Shown one piece after another: positions 50,401 through 62,400 of a stretch of 64,000 nt of DNA. Position 1 is the first letter of the stretch, and every line of letters starts with the position of its first letter. Made by a program: the position numbers and the translations under genes. Source of the stretch: Promerops cafer (taxonomy: Eukaryota > Chordata > Aves > Passeriformes > Nectariniidae); assembly GCA_013398275.1 (NCBI GenBank), contig VZSE01000755.1, positions 980,271 through 1,044,270 on the forward strand. The letters run 5' to 3'. The notes under the pieces are model-generated. The model saw only the letters and a list, made by a program, of their open reading frames with translations. It was not told the origin of the DNA and did not search any database.

Positions 50401-53400
50401 ATATGCAGAAGCTGGAGGAAGACAGAAGAGTCCAAGGAGGTGTTTTTTTTTAAATAGCTTTTGTTTTGTTGTTGGGTTTTTTGTTTCTTTTTTAATAGCT
50501 TATAGTCCCTGTAACAGCTCTGCAGTATTTGGCAGGGAAGGGAGTACAAACATTTGCCATTGGAAAAAAATACCAGTCATGACTTGAAACTATTAAAGTG
50601 ATTTATGTCCTGAGAAAGAGCTATGAGCGAAACACTTCTCCTGTCCCACCAGTGCAACATTTCATGGTTCATATGACACCATCAGCTTTGGTTTCTGAAT
50701 TTTATGCTGTACAGCACATCTGCAGCTCCAGTGCCTTTGCCATATGTGTATCAGCAACCCAATCCAGAAGGAACAGCACTGCAGAAATCAGAAGCATTCC
50801 CAGACATCTTCCCACGTTACTCAGATGCCATTGGAAACACCAAAGGTCCCTCTGCCCTACAGGATCCTGGCACCTGCTGAGGTGCTTTGCTTTAGTTTAC
50901 ACTCAGAAGCTTGAAGATGAGAAGATGGGAGAGCCACTGCACTCTGAAAATCCAGGGAACCTCCCCTCCCACTGAAGGGCACAGGAGGACAGGACTGGTG
51001 GATCTGCAGAATTTCATTTTAGGCAGAAAAGGACCGTTTCCCTTCTCTGCAGGTTATTTTGGCTGCTGTCCAACACCAAAGCCTGAAGTGCCAGCATGCA
51101 TCTGGCATTTGTTTACAGGTTACCCCAGCCTGCCATCCCTACCCTCCCACACGCAGCCACGCTTGTTGAGGATTACAAATGAATCCATTCATTTTCACTT
51201 GGATACTTGGCCCTAACGTGCTGTTTAACAATTTAAGAACGAATTATACTTCTTCCTGAATCCATCATAATGTGCAAGCCAGGCCTCCCTGAAATAGAAG
51301 ATTCTAAATCATTGAAATTAACTTCTCTCCCTGTTTTGGTGCAGATGAGGAATCCTTTCAAACAGCAAAATGTGCTGCTATCCAAACAGGCAGCACTTCC
51401 ACTAGTTTTAATTTTCTTTCAATGTTTTCACGCTCTGATCACTGAAGTTGGTTGGGAGGATAATAAATTGATTTAACAAATTGTACTATGAGCACCAGTC
51501 TCAGTAATAGAAAACTGATTAGGCTGATCACAGCTTTCCAAGCTGAATCTTCTTATGAAGAGGAAAAGGCTTGAGAAGGGAGAGAATTAATATTTGTTGC
51601 TTCACTGATTACAGTTCTGGGGTGGACTCCAAAATGGGAGGGGGCCAAGTTTCCACTGCCCATTCTGCATCAGTGTTGGGCCTCAGCAGAACTTTAAAAA
51701 CAAAAACTGAGGCGGGAAAGGGTTTCTGTGCATGGCACAATAGGTGAATGTGTACCACCCCACATGATAATATAGCAGGGTTTGGACTTCAGCGAAGATT
51801 AAAAGGGTTTGCTGAAAACCTTACTGGTTTTGTTCTCTTTCTAAATGATTTCAAACCAAGCTTCTGTTTCAGGTACAATAAAGTGCACAGAAGTGGAAGA
51901 ATGGAGCCCAAGAAATAAGCCAGATTGGGAGTTAGTAGAGAAAAGACCACTGGTGTGAGCCTGGGCTGTGATAAACTCAGCTGCATAAACTCCTGCTGTC
52001 CTGCCCGTGCCACCAAGTCATCCTTCAGTTTGCAAAGGGAACTTTCTCAGTGCTTCCTCCACCCTACAGCACACATCCCAGCCCTGCTCAGGTGTCCTTC
52101 AGGAGATACTAGCACTGAATGCAGAGACAAAGGTGTAATTTTAAAATGGGAAAAGTCACACTTACTGGCATTAGTATATATACACACCCAGACCCCAAGG
52201 AAAGTTTAGTAGGCTGCACTTCCAAGCAGGGAAATACTCAGGGAGTAATCATCTTAGTGACAGCACAACCTCTCAATCTCTCAGGAAAGTTTAATTTGTA
52301 AAGGAGTCTATTCCAACCGCTGCTTTCTGAGGGAATCCAGAAAAATCCGTTTACTTATCTTTCCTTCACGCAGTAAAGGTTCAAATGCCTTTTGTTCTTC
52401 AGGAGCAGTGCAGCCAACCTGTGGTGTATGCATCACTTCTTAATTCCTGCACACTGGCCTCCTGGCCAGCCCACCAAGATCAATTTTTCCCCCTCTGCCA
52501 GAACCCATCTCTCCCAGGGGAAACAGTCAAGTCATTCTCATTAGTTTACTCTTCTCCCTTCCCATTTCATTAAATATGTATCAAGATTAAAGCACCCACT
52601 TAGGTTTTTCCCTCTTCTGTTGACTACATCTCCTCTAAAGAGGGTATTTTGTGACTCTCAGTCATTTCCTGTTGATTGCTTTTAACCTCAGAGCTGCTGT
52701 GCTGGCACACACACACTGGAGAGATGCAGGTTTTGGCCGACACAGCCTTTGGAGCTGCAAAAAAGGGGTGAATTCCTTGCAGTACACTTAATATTCAGCT
52801 CAAGTCTGACGTAGCCATGGTGACTGGCAAGGAAGGGCTGTCCCAAATACTGCCTTCAACCCAAGGAATCTCTGCACTCATCTTAAGGCCACATCAGTAG
52901 CTTTGACTACCCAGTTGTTTAGGCAAAGGAATGCCTGCACTTTAAAAACCTTTAATTGCCTTGAACCTACACCATCAACTGCTTTCTGGGCACTGGAGAG
53001 ACAAGCAGGGGTGCAAAAGCATCTCAGAAGTTTGTTCCAAAGCCTCCTCTGTGCCCAGGGAGTGTGTCAGGATACAGCCACTGCTGCCAGCAGCGTTCTG
53101 CATGGCGTATCATGACACAAACCTAAAGCCTATGACCAACAGCAAGGCACAACTTGCCATCATTTGAAGAGATGCAGGCAGATGAAGTGTTGAGACAGTT
53201 CTTACTGAAACATTTTGGAACGTATCAAAGCTGCAAGATTAAAGCCTTAAAAGTAACTGAGTTTTGGTGGGGGGAAAAAAGAAAAGAAGATGCCAAAAGA
53301 AACCAGTCCTCGGAGAGCTGGCTTTGTACATGAATAGTGCTGAGAGAGGTGAAGAACTTCTTGGCCTGAAAGTATTTGTTCTGTGCAAATCATCAGGAAA

Positions 53401-56400
53401 GGAAATATTCCAGAAAGAGCACACGGATTGACTGAGAAATCTGCTTCCAGACTTTTGTCTTGTTAGAGAACAGTCCTTTAGGCCTGAGATGTAACTCACT
53501 TGAAAGAGGCTTTGGTTTGGTAGGAACGCAAATTACTCTCTTCTCAAACGCCTTCGGATCCCACAGGCTCTGATCTCAGATGTCTAAGTGAGGAAGAACA
53601 ACTATGAAGCCTAAAATTAACAGCAGAGAATTACAAAAGTTTTTGCTCTGGGGGTTGCAGCCAAATTGGAATACTGGAAAACTGATAATCCTTCAGTCCT
53701 GCAATGATGCTTGAACATTAATAACCATGAATGACAAAGCAGAAGGAGGTCTGCCCTGTAGTCTGTGTGTCAGAGAATGGAAAACAATGTATTTGGCAAA
53801 TGAAAAAATGAGCAATACAGCTGCAGGGAGAAAACACACAATTGATGTGCAGTAACAAACTCTGCTATGCCAGAAGTATAATTTACAAACTCACACTTTA
53901 CTCTTCTTCTAGACCTCTTCACCATCAGTTCCCAACACTCTGGTTTACTTTACTCACAAGAAGTGCAGCTATCACAGTAAGTCTGTGACATCTGCTAGAA
54001 AGGTTAATACATCTATTAAATCCTGAAGCACAAATCCAGGCCTGTTCACAGCGGTACTGATACCAAAACTAAGCCATCTTGTGGGCAACACCATTCTCAA
54101 GTAACACATAAATTTTATCTGGATGACAGAGGACAGGGCAGGACTGACAGCTGAAGGTACCTGCTTTTAAATCTGGAGCTTTGGCTTCCCCCTGCTCAGC
54201 ACAGTTAAACTACTGTGCTCCATCAGTGCATCCCTGCTGTGGGTAACAGGCAACAGTGGTCCCCAGGAATTGATGCTACACTGAGAGAATTGTGTGGCAT
54301 TTCTTTACTAAGAAAATATAACTGCAATTAAAACTAGAAAAGGAATGTGGTTTGGTTTATCCACTTCTAGTTTTCAGTTGAAGCAGCATTTAGCTTCCAA
54401 TTTTCTCAAAGTGAAGAAGTTTCCACCTTTATCAAAGTCCCTGTGTGGAACAGCTGCTTTGTTAATACCACTCCAAATGCAGGTTTAAATAGCAGAAACT
54501 ATGATTACCAGTAATAGATATCATATATGGGCAGAGGGTGTTTGAATCACATTTCTAATTAACTTCTATAGAGAAGCAGCTGTAAAGCATTAAAATGCTG
54601 ATTTGCACTGCAGCTGGCAGATATCTAGATTTTTGACTCCTAGCAGATGAGGACATGTACTTCAAGGTGAGGAGAATAAAATTAAAGCTGTTTTCCTGCA
54701 AAGTTCCTCTAATAGAAGCTACATGTATGGGGTTTCTTAGTAGCAAGCAATGCTCTGAGATTTACTTAACGAGCTGTAATGGAAACTCGGCTCCTCAATT
54801 ATTTATTTTTTTTAAACTTTAGACTGCCAGACATCCTTCACTACACAATAATTAGCTGAGAGAGGTCACAGTAAACTTGACCTTTTAAAGCCACCTCATC
54901 TCCCTCCTAGAAGAATCTTCCAGCCACAGCAACTGACCTTAGAGGAATAAATACAAGATGATGAAAAGTAAACTGGTTAGTTAATTTAGGCTGTCACAAA
55001 CAAAGCTGTAGTAAACAACTACAATAGGCCCTCATGCCTCTTAAAACACCAGAGAATAAACTTTTAATGCTCCCCAGCCATTGCCTAATGAACAGTGCAT
55101 GTTTTAGACATCCCTTTATGAAGGGAATGCATGAGTACAGACATTAAAGACACATTAAAAATGAATACTCAAAAAAGAGAAAACATAAAATTGAATCTCA
55201 TCCACATCTCACTCTGATCCAAAGTAGACTCTGTCACTGTTATCTAAAGTATCCCACACCCACAAGACACTGCTAGAAATGGAGAATAACAAATTACTCT
55301 CTTATAAACAAAAATGGGACATCTGCACCAGCTTTTATTTTATTGCTCCCTTTGGTGCTCACTATGGAAAAGAGTGCTGGTGAGTTCACAAATTCACTCC
55401 TACACTCATGTCCCTGCTCTGCTGTGCTCCCTGGGAGTCATGCTGCAGTTTGGGGCAGAAATTTCACATCTCTCCATCCAGAAGAACCAGCCTTCTCTCA
55501 CTCACCCAAAGGGAGATCTGTCACTGACTGTTACTTCAAAGACATTTTTCACAAGTCTAAACAGAGCTGAGATGGTCTGCAATGAATTCTAACAAGGAAA
55601 AAATCCTCTTTATTCTGTGACTTAATTTACAAAAATAATCTTTTTATCAGTTGTTTGGGACAATAGTTACCACAACTTCTATGAGTGACCTTGAAATCAA
55701 CATTTAAGAAAAAGTTTGTGGAAAAGCACAGTTGGCCCAAAAGAGCTTGGCTTTTTCTTCTTTTCTCCATACTTTCTGGTAAAAAGCTTTAAGATAAACA
55801 TATTGATAATTCAGCAAGAAAGGCTGTCATCACTTTGTCCTAAGCCCAGTCACTCCATATTCTGAGATGTACTAACCAGATGCACTTCAGTGCATTTAAA
55901 AGAAAAAAAAATTACTTTTACAGTGCATGTGCCTAAAGATGAAAAGATAATCTCTTTAGCTGCATAAATCTGTTACTGTTCCATTTAAAGATCAAAAAGA
56001 ATTCAAGTATTAAACCTTTTTCTATTTCAGATACTAAGAACATGATTTCTTTCAATTAAGGCCTGGCAGATGTGGTTAATGGAACAGAGCTGTATTTGCT
56101 ATATACCTGCTGCTGCACCAAATGACACATTAATCACCTCTTGCCTTCTCCCTCACTACACTACTTAGTGACTTCTGCCCTCCAGACCAAATTATGCTGC
56201 TCATGGTTCAGCCAAGTTACCTCACTCACATTTGGTTTTCCATTCGGATTATCCCGTGCCTCCAGAATTACCTGTACTGCAATATAAAGAGAGGTTTAAA
56301 ATGCCACAGGGATTCATCTGTCAAGGGAAAAAAGAAGGATTTGGTTGTGTCTCCCCTCTGATGGGGAAGGAATAATAAAAAAAAAAGTTTAATGGTTGAA

Positions 56401-59400
56401 CATATAAATAGAAAAGACTCCTAAAAAAAGTTTCCACAAATTAAGATGAGGTTCAAGGTAACAGGGTAGTCTTGGAAGATGAAGCTGAAATCCAAAACCT
56501 CCATAATGACCACCCAAGGGAAAATGAGTTCCCATACACATTCCTCAGAACAAAACTGTCTCCCTGAAATCCAGTGCAGCCAAGAATGTATTGACACAGC
56601 CTCCTGGATAGCCACTCCCTAAACCAGACTGTGTTTCAAGTAAAAGCCAGAAGGTTCACTTTGCAAATGTCATTTTCATATTGGGTCAAATACATTCAAA
56701 TACTTGGGCTGAAAGCTGTTGTTGCCTCCCAGTGCCAGGTGCTGATTTTGCCTGGCTGCTCTGAGAAGGATGCTCAGTTTTCACATCTTGCCACTGCACA
56801 GACACGCAGCACCATAAGGCAGAGGGCCCAGCTGGGTTAACACTTCCAGAACAATCCTGATCTTTGGAGACTGCAGTATTTTCAGGGCTGCCACATCCAG
56901 CTTTATTATTGTACCAACACAGTGCTTTGCATGTAACTCATGCTTTGGAGATGACTGATGCTGCAGTTCTCTTCTTCAACAAGGGACAACATTTGTTCTA
57001 AAACACTGTCATTTATACCAAAGTAATCTTAAAAACAAGTAAGAACAGGCTGTCACTCAATATGCAAATAAATGAATGCTGAAACGTGAGTTTTATGTGA
57101 AATTCAAGCACTTAGCCACAATCACTGATTTCTGTCAAGCTCAGCCATAAAATAAGATAAACCTCGTGTGGTGTGTACCCTTTCCTCTGTGCACACAGCC
57201 AGCCCCAAGTACACCACAAGATGTTTCTTTTAAATGACATTCTGCAATTAAGTCACAGCCTCCTGCACACAGTCAGCTTCAAATGTCTTGAATAATTTTT
57301 AAATTTCCATTGCTGCAAAGGGGAAAAGGTAAAAATCCTACCATGTCTGACATTAAGGGAAAGGCTGAAAAATCCATGATACCAGTTTGTTCCAGAAGCA
57401 CATAAATGCAAATAATTAGATTGTTTTAGAGGTATTCTTTTACAGGTGTTTCCTAGATAAGTTATAGGAGCTCTGCAGAAAAGGACCTGGGAGTCCTTGG
57501 GCACAAACTGAAGCACATGAAGTGCTGTTTAAGCATAAGGTATTTTTTTAATTACTTTTTTTTAAACTAGGTCACTGACAGGGTGATTGAACAGCAGAAG
57601 AGGTTCCCCAGAGACATTACAGAGTCTCCATCCATGGAGATTTTCAAAATTTGAGTGAATAATATCTGGAGAAACCTGCTGTAGCTGAGCAGAGGGGTTG
57701 GGTTAGATGATCTCCAGATGTCCTTTCCAAACTCAACGATTTGTGTTTCTGTACCTGCTCCAGTCCCACCTGCAGCTGCAACAGACCTCTCCTCCAAAAC
57801 AAAGGAGTTTGCCTTCTGCCTTTCACCAGGAGTATTTGATGTTCCACTGCTGTGCTGGGCTACCAAAGCTGTACCAGGTGAAAAGCAAAGAACGCTCTGA
57901 CAAGCATCCTGCACAGGGATGTGCCATCCTCTGCTCCTCCAGCTCAGTGCTGATCATTTCTTACTGAGAGACAGGGGACAGCTTTACACCTGGTCACGCA
58001 GACACACACAGCTTTTACAGCACAGGTGCCCACGAGCTACAAGAATTAGGTGGAGACCCACAATTCATTTCGTACAAGACAGACAGGAGAGCTGAACAGC
58101 TCCATTTCTCACCACAGCAATTCCAGCTGCAGGCCCAGGGACTGAAGCAGACCCTGAAGAACCATGAACTGCCAGCACAAGTAACAACTGTTACTTGTTG
58201 CCAGCTATCAATAACAAAATGCCATCAGAGCTGACAGAAAAACCTGCAGTGTTACAAACTGACCTGCTATTCTACTTCAGTTCTCCTCCTCCCATTTCTA
58301 TGACAGAATAGAACCAAATCCCCACTCAGCAGCATGGTAATTAGATATTCAAAAAGGAAACAAATTTTACATGACAGTCCCCAGGAGAAAACTGATATAC
58401 ATGGAAAAAAACCATTTTAGTTTACTTCAGGCCATTCTGGTAACAACAGGCTTCGAGGGATGCAATTAGTACCCTGCAAGCCAGCATATGAAAAGGTTTA
58501 ATTTAACCTATCAGACCTAAAGACTAGCTATAGAAATTAAAAGCGAAGCCACAAATCCACACAGGACTGCCACAGCTAGGAGTTTTTATGATCAGGAATT
58601 CTCAAGTGGTAATTCACATGTGCTGCATTCCGATTTCTGCTTATCCAGAAGGGCAGGCATTATTTTGGAGGACTCTGCAATAGCTGAGGTTCATCAAACT
58701 CATGAAGGTCAGTCTGTGGCTCTCTAGCACTTCCCTGTACCATGCAGGAAGAAGCAGACAATGCTGGGCAGGTTAATTCTTATTCTGCAACAATAGTTTG
58801 CTGAATTGGTATCTCCCTCTTCAATATAACCTATTTTCTTCTGCACAGAAAATCCCTACAAATGTTTTGAATTGGGGGACAAAGTTCTTACATTACTCTC
58901 AATCAAGTTTGTGGGGAAAAAAACATTATAGCAGTCTTAATGTAATGCTACACTGACAGCAGAGAGTACCAATAGAGAAAGTAAAAAACAGCCCTGCAAT
59001 ATTCACTCTGCTGTGACCAATGGCACATGATGGAAAGCAGCTCCTTTTAAATCAACCCAACCTACCAAGGGAATCCCCACAGAGGAAGATTTAAGTGTCA
59101 GGAAGGAGCTGCTGGAGGTGACAACGTGGTCTGCAGCTCAAGGCCAAGGGGATGGAACCACCACACCAACTGACCCCACTGACAGGCAGCCTTTCCCACA
59201 GCACTCTGGCTGACATGGAACCCTGCACAAAATCTGGGTGAGGTAAGGCTCTAGCCTTTTTTTAGATTTGGACCATTAGCATTACACTGCAGGCATACAA
59301 AAAACCCCAAACCATTCCAGACAGCAAGTTGTTCCAGCACATTTTGACTTTCCAAGTACAAAGCAAAGGAAACATTTAAAAAACATGACTTGTAAAGCTT

Positions 59401-62400
59401 TTGCTGCTCCCTGTTAAGATTTGCTGTCATCAGGACAGCATTTTTTGGATGAAAAATGTTTATTGCAAAAGGTCACAGAGTTGTCTCTTTCAAACAAATT
59501 AAGAAATAAATGGCTGCTGACACTTCCAGATGATGATTCATCTGTCCAGGAGCTCCAATAAAATCATGGCCCCTCAGGTTTGCTGCAGACCACAGCAGCC
59601 ACCAAGTAACCCAGAAATCTGTCTTCACTCTCCTGTCACTCTGTTAGCCAACTTCTCAGCCCTCTTCCTAGACACACCAAAAATTCCTTACACTCAAGCT
59701 TAAAACCAGATGAAAAACATATGAAAATAACATCTGTCAGGAAAAACACTGTTTGCAGTAGCCAGGTTTCCACACTTACTATTTCTATTATTATCAAAGT
59801 CCTCTTTTCTCCATGTATGAGATACAGGGATGAAAGAGGCTGAGCACCAATGGTGATATTGGTGATGAGCACCACTATCAGCATTCCCAGAAACCAGTGA
59901 AACAGCAGAACAGGAGAGAAACATTCCAGCACCTCAAGGGCAGCAGGCAAACCCCAGCACATTTAACCCCAGCACAGGTCAGCACACAAGAAATACTGGC
60001 AGGAGAGAAAGAGAATCTCCTTGCCAGGGAAGGTCAAGCTATTGAAGATCACCCTTTAAAGAGTTATTAAAGTTCTAGAGGTCTGTTTAGACAACCCTCA
60101 AGCGAAAGGCCAGCATGAGATACAGCAGAGATATCCAATGTTTTATTCTGTCAGAGTAACATCTTGATAAAAAAAATTAATAATGGGTTTTTATTGAGTG
60201 ATTATCCTTTCCATCTCTGGCTTTTCACTGGAGTTTATGGAGACTATTTACAGATCTCTTCAGGGAAGGAGATGACATTTGCTGTTCGTACTGTGCCCCT
60301 CTGATCTCAGACGTGGCCTCTACTGTCACTACATCCAACAGTGACTCTGCAACTTTACAAGAAAGATGCTGCTACAAATTTAGGGGACTGTTATTTCAAA
60401 CAGAAGCACAGAATTCTTGAAGACAATACAGACAATGAAAAGAGGACCAGTCATTTATGACTTGCAAAGAAAATTCAAAAAATTTCTTCTCATTCTTTTT
60501 ACTGCTCTCCAGTTCTGTGGCACAGCTGTGATGATTATCAGCTTGGACATGGAGTTCTTATTATCTGCCCAATTTAATCATAAGAAACAGAGAACCAGAG
60601 CAGTTGCCTAACAGTCTAAATCCAAGAATGTGCTCTTTTCAAACACATAAGATATAAGTAAAAGTTTTCCTGGAGCTTCTGCTCCTTCACGCATTTCAGT
60701 TTGATGCATTGAACTATCAATTCTCAGTTACTGGATTGAAGTGAATCATTTAGATTTTGGGTTTTTTTTGTTTGGTTTTTTTTTAACAATGGATAAATTA
60801 CAACCAGAAATTTGTAACCATCAGCCTTTCATGTCAAGATCATGTGATTAGGATTTAAGAGCCCCCTAAGATTAAGGCTCTATTTTAGCCCACTGAGGGA
60901 TGTGGAAGCCAACCTCAGTGTGGTTAAGGAAGAAAAGTGCAGATACAGAACTGACAGCACTGAAAGAAAGATGTTTCATCCTAACCAGTAATTGTCCCAG
61001 TGTGCAGAAATCAACTGTGCTAGCAGGAAAATACTGGTTTTAAAAAAGAAAAGACCAAGAAAAATCCCCCCCAAAGAGAATCCCCACACCAGTTTTCATT
61101 AACACACTCTCTTTGCATGAGTGTTACTCTTTTCCCTTAACAATTTAGCCTACTGTCCAGCACCTGGAGACTTTTATATCCATTTATAAATAGATGCTGC
61201 ACACAAATGAATCCCAGCTACTTCTTGCAACCTTTGTATGAAAGATGGGTGACCAAGGGAGAAGAGTTTTTGTTTTATCAGAGGAAGGGAACAGAGAAGA
61301 GTGAGCTGGACAAGCAGCACAGGTACAGAATGAGGAGCAGGGCTGGAGCCAGGAAGGCTCTCTTTCACCTGGTCAGGACACATCTAAAGAACAAGGAAAA
61401 CAGACCCACAGGAAACTAGATTTCATTACCTCCACCTCTCTGAAAAGAAACCCATTTATACAATTCACTTGTGGTTACAGCATGAGCTTGTCTAATTTGC
61501 TTCCAGACTGAGTAGCAATAAAAAAACCTTGTCAGGAAGGTGGGTTTTGCTTGCCCTCCCCTTAGCCTGAAAATCCTCTAAAGAAATACTTATTTCCTGT
61601 AACATTGATTTGTTCAATGCAGCACACCTTGCTTGCAAACGATGAGAGAAGAACTTTAGACCAAGTACTACAGCTGTTGGGTAGTGCCTGTTTGGAAGCC
61701 AGTATAGGTCAGAACACTAAATATTCACAAGCTTGTTTCCAAGCTCATTTAGGAGCTTCCTATATGTCAGGTTTCTGGAGATGTATCCTTCAGGATCTGT
61801 ATAGAAAGCTCTTTTGCCTCACCTGAGTAGTATCAGTGGCTTGAACTCTGCAGCTCATAAAGCTCAACAGTCTTAGTAACTTTAAAGGAGAAAACAGAGC
61901 TACTAGATCTGACCATAACCCCTCAAAGTCACTGTGCCCTCTTCAACACCAGTCAGAGGACTTTCCATGGGATTTCTCCATCTATGCAAATGTCTACATA
62001 ACAGAGGCATTGATTCCTCCTTCACTTGCCTTTTCCACCACAGCAAGGGTGCAAAACACAAGGCAAAGTGTAGCTTAATTTGCATCAGGCACCATTTAAA
62101 TGGCTCAGAGAAAGAGATCTCAACAACTACATGCTGCAATGCCAAGTGGTTGTTCCATTCATGGTGATGTGTGGTGCCAGTGACTCCACATCTCTGCAGA
62201 CAGCATTTCAACCCAATCCAAAGTGACTACTCCAGCCAGTGCAGTACAAAATACTGAGGGAAGTTCCCAGCAAGAGAGAGAAAAGGTTTGGATGCTGCAC
62301 ATTTACTTTTCAGGAGCACAAAATTAATGAGAAAGGCAAGCCAAATCATAGGCAGTCCCAGGTGGAAACCTTTTATCAGGGGCTCTTTTACATGTTCTGC

